Of a stretch of 64,000 nt of DNA, positions 18,145 through 26,552 are shown piece after piece. Position numbers and translations under genes: made by a program. Under the pieces are notes generated by a model. It had not been told where the DNA came from. It saw only the letters and a list, made by a program, of their open reading frames with translations, and did not search any database. The DNA is taken from assembly GCF_000009265.1 (NCBI RefSeq), contig NC_008380.1, positions 253,501 through 317,500 of the forward strand. The letters are read 5' to 3'. The stretch comes from Rhizobium johnstonii 3841 (lineage in GTDB: Bacteria; Pseudomonadota; Alphaproteobacteria; Rhizobiales; Rhizobiaceae). Every line of letters starts with the position of its first letter. Position 1 is the first letter of the stretch.

Positions 18145-19164
18145 TTAGGCCGGCGGCCGGCTCGCCACCGCAACCTTCCGGCGGCGCGGCGAGGTGATCT
18201 CATGGATGATCGCACCACCGATCGACGAGAGCACCAGCGAGAGGATCACAAAGAGCACCGGCTGCTGCAGGATGCCGATCGGCAGGCGGTCGGCGGCGAC
18301 CCTAAGAAAAGCCAGCGTGAAGGCGTGGGTGATATAGATGCTATAGGAGCAGTCGCCGAGATAGTTCAGCCATCCGATCACCGGCAACTTGGAAAAATCG
18401 ATGGAGATCGCGCCGTAGACGATGAAGATCGCCGGGATTCCCCAGGCATAGAACCGGCTTTCCGGTGGCATCAGCGCCTCGTTGATGAAGAGAAACGCAA
18501 AGCCCATGGCAAGAGCCGCCCAAGCCCAGCGGTTCGGCAGAAGCACCTTCTGCCCGTAGAGCCAGCCGAGCACGACACCGGCGAGGAATTCCAGCATGAT
18601 CGGTTCGCCGTAGAACCGGGTCACAGTCGTTTCCGGCAGCAGCCGGCAGGCGATCAGGATGACGGCAAAGACGGCAAACATCGCCGGGATACGCCGAGCT
18701 TCCTGTAGCGGCAATAGCAGCGCAAAGATGAAGTAGAAGAACATTTCGTAATTCAGCGTCCAGCCTGGAACGACCACCGGCGTGATCGTGCTGGGATCGG
18801 CGGGATTGGCCCATGGCAGGAAGAACAGCGAGGCTGCGAGATGCGGCAGGTCGAACACCGTCGATTTCAGCAATGATGGAGCGACCAGCGCCACTGTCGC
18901 CGAAAACAGCGTTGCCAGCCAGTAGAGCGGCACGATCCTCTTGATGCGCCGGCGGGCAAAATCGATCGGGCTCATGCCGCGTCCGCTCGTCGTCAGCCAC
19001 ATCACGAAACCGCTCAAGACGAAGAAGATGTCGACGCCGGTTTCGCCATAGACGAAGGCGGTGGCATCGACTGCGGGGTTGACCTTGGCAAGCTGCAATA
19101 CCGCGTGGAAATAGACGACCATCAGCGCCGCGATGGCGCGCAGATATTGAAGCTGGACAAGCAT
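18145..19164 (-). CDS. Acyltransferase 3 family membrane protein, ExoZ-like
   Basis: A 339-residue polytopic inner-membrane O-acyltransferase of the type that acetylates exopolysaccharides and lipopolysaccharides. The start YLRAIAALMVVYFHA with its essential His near residue 20, and GVDIFFVLSGFVMW at about 44-57 are hallmarks; about ten membrane segments follow. It sits with a polymerase-like membrane protein, a GH5 glucanase and a chain-length protein, so its acceptor is probably the polysaccharide made by that group. ExoZ of the succinoglycan system is the closest named relative I can suggest; the polymer is not identified. Confidence 0.87.
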   Translation of the reverse strand: MLVQLQYLRAIAALMVVYFHAVLQLAKVNPAVDATAFVYGETGVDIFFVLSGFVMWLTTSGRGMSPIDFARRRIKRIVPLYWLATLFSATVALVAPSLLKSTVFDLPHLAASLFFLPWANPADPSTITPVVVPGWTLNYEMFFYFIFALLLPLQEARRIPAMFAVFAVILIACRLLPETTVTRFYGEPIMLEFLAGVVLGWLYGQKVLLPNRWAWAALAMGFAFLFINEALMPPESRFYAWGIPAIFIVYGAISIDFSKLPVIGWLNYLGDCSYSIYITHAFTLAFLRVAADRLPIGILQQPVLFVILSLVLSSIGGAIIHEITSPRRRKVAVASRPPA

Positions 19165-19180
19165 CGAGCGTCTTGCTCCC

Positions 19181-19232
19181 TAGAGCATGATGCCGAAAAG
19201 TGTGGGCGGTTTTCGGACGACATCATGCTCTA
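19181..19232. repeat. Rhizobial palindromic repeat, family A (copy 2)
   Basis: TAGAGCATGATG at the left end and CATCATGCTCTA at the right end enclose CCGAAAAGTGTGGGCGGTTTT. It matches copies at 2174-2225 and 35155-35206 with few differences. A family B element follows 11 bases downstream, as at 35 kb. Confidence 0.88.
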
Positions 19233-19243
19233 TTTCTTTGATT

Positions 19244-19295
19244 TAGAACAGGATTCAGATTTTAGGCCGATCCGGCCTAAAATCATCCTGTTCTA
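19244..19295. repeat. Rhizobial palindromic repeat, family B (copy 1)
   Basis: A nearly perfect long palindrome: TAGAACAGGAT at the left and ATCCTGTTCTA at the right, with an inner TTTTAGGCCG/CGGCCTAAAA stem. It would form a strong cruciform or hairpin. A second, less perfect copy is at 35219-35271, again just after a family A element. It lies between the start of the acyltransferase gene and the end of the polymerase gene, so it could act as a transcript end or processing site. Confidence 0.88.
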
Positions 19296-19323
19296 GGCTC
19301 GCGCGGACAGGCGCCCGCTGCGG

Positions 19324-20622
19324 TCAACTCAGTACATCTGCCGGACGATCCTGCCGGATGCGCGGGCTGTCGTGGAAGCGCATATATCCGACGACAAACC
19401 AGAGGAGACCGGCGATCTTCATCGAGAAGACCGCGGTTCCCCCGATCATCATATTCAGAAAAATGAAAAGAGAAAGTGAATGGGCGCAGCGCCGCTGCGC
19501 CGCCGTGCGCCCGGCGGGAAAGAGGCAGACGAACAGCCATAAGGCGATGACGCCGAATATCGTCGCCGCGTAGATCAGGTAGACATAGCCGCTGTCGGCG
19601 AATTCAGCCACCCGGTCGACCGAAAGCCCAAGGACGGCGAGCGGATCGAGCTCCATGATCTTCTTCATCGTCAGGTTGATGCGGCCGGTGAAATTGTCGC
19701 CGGTCGCATTGGGTTTCAGGACGTAGACGAGGAAGCCGGCGGCGACGATCAGCGGCATCAGCGCCAGATTGAAATTCTTCGGGATCTTCGGAAAGACGAA
19801 ATAGCCGACGATGCAGGCAAAGCAGAAGATCAGCATCGTGCGCGTGTCGTTCGTCACCAGGATCAGCACGGCCGTGCCGATCATCAGCAACCGGTCCCAG
19901 CGGCTGAGCTTTTCCCACATGGAAATCAGGTAGACGGCGATCACGCCGCAGAAATTGGCAAGCGACACCTGCTCGAGGAAGATCGAGGAGGAGCGGTGGT
20001 CGATGATGCCGAAGGAGAAGCGCTCGGGAAAGCCGAGCGCGTTCTGGAAGAGGCCCGTCGTGTTGTAGCTCAGCGGCAGCAGTCCGCGCGTATTGGCGAA
20101 ATAATCGGACGGGTGGACGATGCTGACATAGAACGGCACACTGATGATCTCGAAGATCAGGAAGATCATGACGGCAAGGCTTGCCCAGCGAAAGGCGAGC
20201 TTCATCGTTTTCTCGTTGCTCCAGCCGCCGAGCCCGGTAAAGCAGAAGATGATCAGCACGTTGCGGAAGTGATCGATGAACAGCATGCGGTTGAGCACGC
20301 TGACATAGATGGTCACGATGAGCGTGAACAGCAGGAACAGGAAGGCCGGAAGGTCGGTCTCGTAGATCCCCTTATGCAGGATATAGATGATCGCGCTCGC
20401 CATGATCAGGCCTTCGCTGGCGGCGACATGCGTCAGCGAGAGCGGCACGATATTGTGGTTGATGAAGGCGAGAATGCCGTTGTAGAGCACGGAGAGCAGG
20501 CCGAGCCAGAGCACCGTATGATCGGTACGCGATGCCTCGTGGGCGGCATCGAGCCGGTTGCCGGCGACGGTGCCGGCTACAGTGAATGTTGCTGCCCTGT
20601 GATCGACGACCGCCATGCTCAT
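19324..20622 (-). CDS. O-antigen polymerase/ligase-like membrane protein
   Basis: A 432-residue protein with about ten to twelve membrane spans, starting at the ATG that overlaps the stop of the upstream glucanase gene (ATGA). The Wzy/WaaL-like features are many evenly spaced hydrophobic segments and one long periplasmic loop (about residues 160-235, containing TRGLLPLSYNTTGLFQNALG and FGIIDHRSSSIFLEQVSLA). It would polymerise or ligate surface-polysaccharide units at the periplasmic face. It is coupled to a GH5 glucanase and lies near a Wzz-like protein, as expected for an exopolysaccharide export group. Confidence 0.75.
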   Translation of the reverse strand: MSMAVVDHRAATFTVAGTVAGNRLDAAHEASRTDHTVLWLGLLSVLYNGILAFINHNIVPLSLTHVAASEGLIMASAIIYILHKGIYETDLPAFLFLLFTLIVTIYVSVLNRMLFIDHFRNVLIIFCFTGLGGWSNEKTMKLAFRWASLAVMIFLIFEIISVPFYVSIVHPSDYFANTRGLLPLSYNTTGLFQNALGFPERFSFGIIDHRSSSIFLEQVSLANFCGVIAVYLISMWEKLSRWDRLLMIGTAVLILVTNDTRTMLIFCFACIVGYFVFPKIPKNFNLALMPLIVAAGFLVYVLKPNATGDNFTGRINLTMKKIMELDPLAVLGLSVDRVAEFADSGYVYLIYAATIFGVIALWLFVCLFPAGRTAAQRRCAHSLSLFIFLNMMIGGTAVFSMKIAGLLWFVVGYMRFHDSPRIRQDRPADVLS

Positions 20623-21668
20623 TTCCCCGCAGGCTTGACGGCGGAGCAAGTGCCGGCACCGGCTTTTGCCACCTCGGCAAGAAGCCGCATCTGCGGCCGC
20701 TCAGGACCCTTGCGCGGCTGGACGTTGAACGGCTCGTTCGCCGGCCACCAATCGCCGGCGGCCCAATAGGACCAGCCGAGCCAGACGTCGCTATTATCAG
20801 ACATGGTGGCGTAGATTTCGGTCAACCCGCTCATGCAGTCCTTGTCGGCGGAGGCGCCGAATTCGCCGAGAAAGCCGCGCTTGTGGTTCTGCTTCAGCCA
20901 GGCGGTAACGCCGTTGATCGCGGCGACCGCGGCGCCGGCACCTTCGCAGGTCGGATGGGTTCCGGAGGAATCGGCGTCGAGATACTGGTGGACCTCATAG
21001 GCGTAGAAGTCGAGCGGATCGCGCACGCCGAGCATCACCGTGCCGTTGGCGCCGCCGATCACGTCCTTTTCCCAGCTGCCCGCGCCGCTCCATGCGGTGC
21101 CCGGCACCAGGATGAGGTTGCGGGCGCCGACGGCGCGGATGCTGCGGATCGCGGCATTGGCGGCATCCAGCCAATCCGTTGCCTTGATGTCGTGCGGTTC
21201 GTTCATCAGGCCGAAGAGAACGCCGTCCTGATTGGCGAATTCGACAGCGAGCCTTGCCCAGAAATCACCGAAGGCGGCATCTGTTGCCGGCGCCGTGCCG
21301 ACCTGAGTCTTGTCGTAGTAGCCGAAATTATGCGGGTCGAGCAGAACCGCCATGCCGTGTTTGCGGATCAGGCCGATCGTATCTTTGATCCGCTTGAGCT
21401 CATCCTCGTCGAGCCGCCCGCCGAGGGCCGGCTGCAGCCGTTCCCAGCGGAAGGGCAGCCGGATGATCGTCATGCCTTTTTCGGCGAAATAGCCAATCGT
21501 GTCTTCGCTCGGATAGGTGTAATTGGTGCCGTAGATGCCGCCGCGTTCGCCATATTCGCCGCCGGACAAATTGACGCCACGGTAGCAGGGGGCCTCAGCC
21601 GCAAGGGCCGGCGACGGGATGAGAGCGGCCGCAAGCAGCAGCGCTGTCAGATGTCGTGTCGTCTTCAT
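20619..21668 (-). CDS. Secreted GH5 family glucanase (cellulase-like)
   Basis: A 349-residue glycoside hydrolase of family 5 with a Sec signal peptide (MKTTRHLTALLLAAALIPS, cleaved near ALAA). The two catalytic glutamates are visible: the acid/base in LMNEPHD (about residue 160) and the nucleophile in GFLGEFGAS (about 272). ETIIRLPFRWERLQP-like and VHQYLDAD segments also fit family 5. It would cut beta-glucan linkages, probably trimming or controlling the length of the exopolysaccharide made here. I start it at 21668, where GAGG precedes the ATG. Its stop overlaps the polymerase start. Confidence 0.88.
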   Translation of the reverse strand: MKTTRHLTALLLAAALIPSPALAAEAPCYRGVNLSGGEYGERGGIYGTNYTYPSEDTIGYFAEKGMTIIRLPFRWERLQPALGGRLDEDELKRIKDTIGLIRKHGMAVLLDPHNFGYYDKTQVGTAPATDAAFGDFWARLAVEFANQDGVLFGLMNEPHDIKATDWLDAANAAIRSIRAVGARNLILVPGTAWSGAGSWEKDVIGGANGTVMLGVRDPLDFYAYEVHQYLDADSSGTHPTCEGAGAAVAAINGVTAWLKQNHKRGFLGEFGASADKDCMSGLTEIYATMSDNSDVWLGWSYWAAGDWWPANEPFNVQPRKGPERPQMRLLAEVAKAGAGTCSAVKPAGK

Positions 21669-21803
21669 GGGCATCCTCGCTATCGCGGCAAATCGCAACA
21701 TTGGCGTCGCTGCGGTTATTTTAACGGTCCGTTAGCTAAGAATTTCTAAAGTATCGGCACCTCGGCTTCAGTCTTTCACGCTGGGCAGGACACGAGTGCG
21801 CGT

Positions 21804-23411
21804 ATGAACCAGTATGACAGGAACAGGGTAAGCCGGCTCCCTGACTGGCGCAGTTTTGAGCCATCTCAGACTGCGCCGGAAGGCGTGCGCGTGCGCAGTC
21901 CTGTCATTCGCCCGGATGATTTCGTCCGGCCATCGCCCGAACCCGCCCCGCCTCCCTTCGTGCCGCCGGCAAGCATTGCGGAAACCCGCCAATATGAACC
22001 TCCGGCGCCTCCGCCTCCGAAACCGCCAGTCGTGGACGCGCCGCCAAATGCAGAACCCGCAGCTGCCGCACCCCTTCTCGACCTCCGCTCGAGTATCGCC
22101 GCGATCTGGAGCCGGCGGCTGATCGTGTTTGGCCTGGCGCTTCTTGGAGCCCTCGCCGGCGGAGCGGTGGCGCCGCTGATTGCCCAGAAGTTCACCGCCG
22201 TCAGCAGCCTCTATTTCGATCCGCGCCAGATCGGCCTTGCCGATGCCGGTGCGCAATCGTCGGGTCCGTCGCCGGAAATGATTTCGGCGCTGATCGATAG
22301 CCAGGTGCAGATCCTCACTTCGGGCAATGTGCTGCGGCGCGTCGCCGAAGCCATGAAGCTCGATCAGGATCCCGAATTCACCGGCGGCCGGACGGATGGC
22401 GCCGCTCTGATCGGTACTCTGCAGAAGGCGCTGGTCATCACTCGTGAGGCCAGCACCTATGTCGTCTCGCTTGCTGCCACGACCAACGATCCCGAAAAAT
22501 CCGCAAGGCTTGCCAATCAGGTCGTCACCTCCTTCACCGAGGAGGAGAACAGCGCCTCGAACGGCATTTACGAAAACACCTCCTCGACGCTCGATGGACG
22601 CCTCGACGACCTGCGCCAGAAGGTGCTGGAAGCCGAGCAGGCAGTCGAAACCTTCCGCGCCGACAACGACATGGCCGCGACCGAAGGCAACCTGATCTCC
22701 GATCAGCGGCTCTTATCGCTGAACACGCTTTTGGTGACGGCGCAGGAAAAGACCATCCAGGCAAAGGCGCGCGCCGATGCCGTCGCCAATCTCCGCGTCG
22801 AGGACATCGTCGCCGGCAACCAGGCGGAGGGGGGCGTCACCTCGCCGCTCGTCAGCCTGCGTCAGCAATATGCCACCCAGGCCGCCGCCGTCGGCAGCCT
22901 CGAAAGCCAGATGGGCACGCGTCATCCGCGCCTGCAGGCGGCCCGCTCGTCGCTGCAGAGCATATCAGTCGAAATCAGGGGCGAATTGCAGCGTCTCGCC
23001 ACCTCGGCAAGGGGCGAATACGAGCAGGCCAAGGCCGCCGAGGACAGCATCGCCAAGGAGCTTGCCGTGCAGAAGGCGCTGCACGCCAGTTCGTCGGACA
23101 AGCAGGTGGAATTGAACGAATTGCAGCGCAAGGCGACTGCGGCGCGCGATATTTACGAGACGGTGCTGAAGCGCTCCAGCCAGACGAGCGAGGAGCAGAA
23201 CCTCAATCAGAGTAACATTCGCGTCATCTCGCCGGCCGAGCCGCCGGTCAAGGCCGACGGTCCAGGAAAGAAAATCCTGCTGGTCGCGGGCATCATCGGC
23301 GGTTTTCTTGCCGGTTTTGTCGTCGGCGCCGGCTTTGCGATCCTTGCCGGCCTCTTCGGCCATCCCGTCATCAGAAGTTATTTCAGGAAGTCGTCCGCTG
23401 CGGCCGCTTGA
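21804..23411 (+). CDS. Wzz/GumC-type polysaccharide chain-length determinant
   Basis: A 535-residue inner-membrane polysaccharide co-polymerase. A Pro-rich cytoplasmic N-terminus (about 45-85) is followed by the first membrane span (about 108-132), the Wzz domain (SSLYFDPRQIGL), a long periplasmic coiled coil (about 230-430) and a second span (about 490-515). There is no C-terminal tyrosine-kinase domain with Walker motifs, unlike ExoP, so it is the GumC-like form. It is divergent from the GH5/polymerase/acyltransferase genes, with about 135 bases between, and probably shares their regulation. Confidence 0.88.
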   Translation: MNQYDRNRVSRLPDWRSFEPSQTAPEGVRVRSPVIRPDDFVRPSPEPAPPPFVPPASIAETRQYEPPAPPPPKPPVVDAPPNAEPAAAAPLLDLRSSIAAIWSRRLIVFGLALLGALAGGAVAPLIAQKFTAVSSLYFDPRQIGLADAGAQSSGPSPEMISALIDSQVQILTSGNVLRRVAEAMKLDQDPEFTGGRTDGAALIGTLQKALVITREASTYVVSLAATTNDPEKSARLANQVVTSFTEEENSASNGIYENTSSTLDGRLDDLRQKVLEAEQAVETFRADNDMAATEGNLISDQRLLSLNTLLVTAQEKTIQAKARADAVANLRVEDIVAGNQAEGGVTSPLVSLRQQYATQAAAVGSLESQMGTRHPRLQAARSSLQSISVEIRGELQRLATSARGEYEQAKAAEDSIAKELAVQKALHASSSDKQVELNELQRKATAARDIYETVLKRSSQTSEEQNLNQSNIRVISPAEPPVKADGPGKKILLVAGIIGGFLAGFVVGAGFAILAGLFGHPVIRSYFRKSSAAAA

Positions 23412-23450
23412 TGAAGCTCGTTGGTTTTCCTACATCGGGGAAGCGGCCTA

Positions 23451-23551
23451 TAGAGCAATTCCAGGAAAAGTGCGAAGCGGTTTTCCGTCCGGAATTGCGT
23501 AAAACGAAAAGTTAGAGCGGTTCTGCGTTTCCGTGAAAAGCTACCGCTCTA
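23451..23551. repeat. Rhizobial palindromic repeat, family E
   Basis: A bipartite element of about 100 bp: AGAGCAATTCC with GGAATTGC around GCGAAGCGGTTTTCCGTC, followed by TTAGAGCGGTT with ACCGCTCTA. The plan (two adjacent dyads whose inner parts contain GGTTTTCCG) resembles families A and D. It fills the gap between the chain-length gene and the small secreted protein gene. Only one copy is present in this window. Confidence 0.75.
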
Positions 23552-23569
23552 GCCGGCAGGAGAGTTCCC

Positions 23570-23902
23570 ATGCGGCTGTTGATGATGCTTCTGATATCGC
23601 TCGCTGCCGTGCCTGGCCTTGCACCGGCATCCGCCTTTGCCGTCGACTGGACGAAATCCGTCGATTCGGGCGTTCAACCCCTCTATCCCTACAAGGGTCT
23701 TCCCGGCGTCAAGGCGCAGCCGGACAAGAAAGAGGAGGAATCCTACAATTGCCGCACCGAAACCGTGCAGATCCGCCGTCGTTATGACGAAATCTTCCGT
23801 TCCGGCGGCATGCCGACGCTGATGTATGTCTGCGAACGCGACGGCTTCGTTACCACGGGTGGCAAAGTTCCGCTCCGCGGCCACTATCAGCCGGTGCGGT
23901 GA
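23570..23902 (+). CDS. Small secreted protein of unknown function
   Basis: A 110-residue protein that I do not recognise. It has a clear signal peptide (MRLLMMLLISLAAVPGLAP, cleaved near AFA), leaving a mature protein of about 85 residues with two cysteines (SYNCRTETVQIRRRYDEIF and MYVCERDGF) that could form a disulfide. AGGAGAG precedes the ATG. It lies downstream of the chain-length gene on the same strand but behind repeat E, so co-transcription is uncertain. It may be a periplasmic accessory of the polysaccharide group. Confidence 0.65.
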   Translation: MRLLMMLLISLAAVPGLAPASAFAVDWTKSVDSGVQPLYPYKGLPGVKAQPDKKEEESYNCRTETVQIRRRYDEIFRSGGMPTLMYVCERDGFVTTGGKVPLRGHYQPVR

Positions 23903-23908
23903 GGGGCT

Positions 23909-24291
23909 TCAGGCGGTCAGCAAAGCCGCTGGATGCGCCTGCCGGAAACGTCCGATCGGAAGCTCCATCCTCAGATAGTCGAAGCCGGCATTTGCTTCCG
24001 ATCGATCGACGACCGAATATTTGACCATGCCCTCTTCCTCGGCGGGCAGCGAGATGCTTTCGAGCCACGTCGCGTGCGGCCCTCGGTGCCGCTAAACTGA
24101 GTGAGGAAAAACGGCATCGACTGGTTGCGCCACGTCGTTAGGTCGTTGATCAGGCCGGGCTCGTCGAGCATCGACCTGTCGATGCATTGCAGATCGCCCA
24201 CATGCTTGCCGCTATCGTCTTTGATCGGAGGCCGGAGCCGTCTGGCCAGATCCGCATTGTCCTTGAGACTGGCGATATCGACCTGCGCCAT
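23909..24291 (-). pseudogene. Frameshifted GNAT-like acetyltransferase
   Basis: Two overlapping frames together give one coherent protein of about 127 residues. Frame one starts at 24291 (MAQVDIASLKDNADLA) and runs through DLTTWRNQSMPFFLTQFSGT. It then becomes nonsense, while a second frame takes over near 24070 with TWLESISLPAEEEGMVKYSV and ends at 23909 (HPAALLTA). The WRN and TWLE features resemble N-acetyltransferases of sugar pathways such as PseH. The second half is shorter than a full GNAT domain, so it is both frameshifted and truncated. It lies just after the CmcI-like gene and would have been the last gene of the CDP-sugar cluster. Confidence 0.6.
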
Positions 24292-24313
24292 GAGCGACGA
24301 CCCCTGATTCCGC

Positions 24314-25072
24314 TCACGCCTTGCGGCAGACACAGTAGCCGCCCGGCGAGGAGGACAGCACCAGCTTGCCGTTCAGAACCGGATCGACTTCGAAGCGGTC
24401 GGTTTCCGCCAGATAATCGGTGACGGCCTTCAGCGGCTCGTTGCCGCGCAGCCAGACCTTGGAGCGCTTTGTGAAGGCCTGTTCCTCGGTCAGGTGGCCG
24501 ATGAACGTGTCGGCGACGACGAGGTAGCAGCCTTCCGTCACCAGCGGACCGTAGGCGCGGCATTCCGCCAGGACATGCTCGTAGGAATGGTCGCTGTCGA
24601 GCACCACCATCACCCGGGCGCTCGGCGGGATCTCGGCCTTCACGGCGACAATCACGTCGTCGTCGACGGAACCGCCCTGGATCATCTTGATCCGGCTCGA
24701 CATCGGATGGGTTTCGATCGACTCGCGATTATGGGCGCGGATGTCGATGTCGACGCCGACAACCTTGGCCGCGTCGTTGCCCATGGCGGCGAGGATCGAC
24801 GCCATGAAGATCAGCGAGCCGCCGCGCGCAATGCCGGTTTCGATGATGACATCGGGCTTGGTCTCCCAGATGACTTCCTGGGTCGCCAGGATATCGACCG
24901 GAAGCTGGATGATCGGCACGCCCATCCATGACCAGAGATAGGAATAGTCGAACTTGTCGAGCCCGATCAGCGTGTTCAGCGATTGTTGGAAACTTGCCTC
25001 ATCCTTGCCGAGCGCAAGCGACATTTCCCGCTTGTGGGCTTCGAATTCGAGACGATCGTCCTTGGTGGTCAT
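24314..25072 (-). CDS. CmcI-like methyltransferase (cephalosporin hydroxylase family), copy 1
   Basis: A 252-residue protein of the CmcI/rhamnosyl O-methyltransferase family, SAM-dependent enzymes that O-methylate sugars or other small molecules. The SAM-binding core reads IIETGIARGGSLIFMASIL at about residues 75-93 and GVDIDIRAHNR at about 105-115; VVLDSDHSYEHV near 170 carries the likely metal/catalytic residues. I start it at 25072; the open frame continues upstream but only overlaps the aminotransferase gene. A paralogue with the same start motif lies at 26553-27305 on the other strand. Here it would methylate the sugar or glycan made by the cluster. Confidence 0.85.
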   Translation of the reverse strand: MTTKDDRLEFEAHKREMSLALGKDEASFQQSLNTLIGLDKFDYSYLWSWMGVPIIQLPVDILATQEVIWETKPDVIIETGIARGGSLIFMASILAAMGNDAAKVVGVDIDIRAHNRESIETHPMSSRIKMIQGGSVDDDVIVAVKAEIPPSARVMVVLDSDHSYEHVLAECRAYGPLVTEGCYLVVADTFIGHLTEEQAFTKRSKVWLRGNEPLKAVTDYLAETDRFEVDPVLNGKLVLSSSPGGYCVCRKA

Positions 25073-25104
25073 GACTATTCTTTGTCCTTCGCTGTAGGGC
25101 TGTC

Positions 25105-26253
25105 TTAGACCGACTGCCGCAATGCTGTTCTGTTGTGATAGATCCGCCCGCCTGCCACATCGAGCAGCGTTGCCGCTACCCGGTCGATATCGGCTTCGCT
25201 CATGTCGTGATAGCTCGGCAGGTTGATCGCGCGGCCCGGAATGCTCCAGGCGTTCACGTTCTCGGGCCGATCCTCGAACATGGAGAGGCTGGAGAGGGGA
25301 TAGAAGAAGACGCGCGCGTCGATATTGGCAGCCTCGAAGGCCTGCTGCATTATCTCGCGGGTGGTACCCGTCGACGGATGAAAGACTGCGGTCGGCATCC
25401 ACGCACCGTTGATGGTGCCGCTATATTCCGGGTTCATCGAGATGCCGGGCAGGGCGGAAAGCCGGACCATATAGGCCGCGAGGATCTCCCGCTTGCGGGC
25501 GACGAGCTCTTCGATGCGTTCGAGCTGTGCGCAGCCGATGGCCGCCTGGATGTTGGACATCTTGTACTTGAAGCCGATCTCGTCGGGCCAGAACTGCTTG
25601 GTTTGGCCGCGAGCCCGGCCGTGGTTGCTGAGCGTCAGCACCCGTTCGGAAAGCGCGGCGTCGTTGGTGACGAACATGCCGCCTTCGCCCGTCGTCAATG
25701 TCTTTGTGCCGTGGAAGGAGAAGGTGCCGAAGGTGCCCATCGAGCCGGCGCGGCGGCCATTCCAGACGGAGCCGACCGCTTCGGCCGCATCTTCGATCAC
25801 CGGAATGCCCGTCCGCTGCCCGATCTCCAGCAGTGCGTCCATGTCGCAGAGATTACCGTAGAGATGCGTGGCGATGATGGCCTTCGTCTTCGGCGTGATA
25901 TGGCGCTCGACCTCGCTCGGATCGATGCACCAGGAATCCGGCAGCACGTCGACGAAAACCGGCTTGGCGCCGAGGTGGACGATCGGCGAGACGGTGGCGA
26001 CCCAGTTGGTGTCAGCGAGGATCACTTCGTCGCCTTCGCCGACGCCGAGCGCGGCCAGGCCCATGTGCATGGCGCCGGTGCAGCTCGATGTAGCGATGGC
26101 GAAGCCGCTGCCGAGATAGGTCTTGAAGTCGCGTTCGAAGCGGTTGATGTAGTCGTAGCAGTGTGCGCCCCAGCCCGTCGCTGCCGCATCCGTGGCATAA
26201 TCGGTTTCAAGCTGGGTGATGGAAGGCTTGGTGTAGAAGATCCTGTTTGTCAT
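25105..26253 (-). CDS. DegT/DnrJ/EryC1/StrS family sugar aminotransferase
   Basis: A 382-residue PLP enzyme that transfers an amino group from glutamate to a keto-sugar nucleotide. The PLP lysine is present (Lys184 in FHGTKTLTTGEGG), so this is a true aminotransferase and not a dehydratase of the ColD/RfbH type, where His replaces it. EDAAEAVGS carries the PLP-ring aspartate. In this context the substrate is probably a CDP-4-keto-6-deoxyhexose. It begins 78 bases after the end of a glycosyltransferase remnant; the functional glycosyltransferase now lies 1.9 kb upstream because of the inserted islet. Confidence 0.9.
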   Translation of the reverse strand: MTNRIFYTKPSITQLETDYATDAAATGWGAHCYDYINRFERDFKTYLGSGFAIATSSCTGAMHMGLAALGVGEGDEVILADTNWVATVSPIVHLGAKPVFVDVLPDSWCIDPSEVERHITPKTKAIIATHLYGNLCDMDALLEIGQRTGIPVIEDAAEAVGSVWNGRRAGSMGTFGTFSFHGTKTLTTGEGGMFVTNDAALSERVLTLSNHGRARGQTKQFWPDEIGFKYKMSNIQAAIGCAQLERIEELVARKREILAAYMVRLSALPGISMNPEYSGTINGAWMPTAVFHPSTGTTREIMQQAFEAANIDARVFFYPLSSLSMFEDRPENVNAWSIPGRAINLPSYHDMSEADIDRVAATLLDVAGGRIYHNRTALRQSV

Positions 26254-26427
26254 GCCACTAATTTCTGTTGAATTGAAATCAAGACGCAGGCGCCCGCCAC
26301 CACGCTAGTTTTTGAAACTGGCGCGAGGCTCGCATGATGATGTACCGGACAAGATCGTGCTCGTGGAACACGAGATTGGACAGGTAGCCGAGTGCTACGA
26401 AATATTCCCGGTCGCTGTTGAGCGTGA
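26165..26427. repeat. Direct repeat, left copy, spanning aminotransferase start and glycosyltransferase end
   Basis: This stretch and 28036-28298 align without a gap at a constant offset of 1871 bases, with about 25 differences by eye over 263 bases. It holds the first 30 codons of the intact aminotransferase and about 33 codons matching the end of the GT2 gene at 28201-29439. The repeat therefore copies the old junction between those two genes. Confidence 0.9.
26330..26427 (-). pseudogene. Remnant of a GT2 glycosyltransferase C-terminus
   Basis: Read leftward, it encodes NSDREYFVALGYLSNLVFHE and then HDLVRYIIM, nearly the same as the end of the GT2 protein encoded at 28201-29439. The homologous stop codon has changed from TGA to CGA. 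Homology stops on the right at about 26427. It is a fragment with no start of its own. Confidence 0.8.
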
Positions 26428-26552
26428 TCGCTCCAGCCTCACATAAGGTTCCGATGAAAGATGGAAAATGAAACATCTGTGCTCGCTTGCCCTTCGCAAG
26501 GACGTCCGCCGCAAATGCGCCACATGTTCAGGTAGGAAGGTTTGTAAAGTTC

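Noticed and set aside
25073..25402. N-terminal extension of the CmcI-like protein at 24314-25072
   Set aside because: The added 110 residues overlap the aminotransferase gene, look like random high-GC translation, and the paralogue starts at the same MTTKDD.
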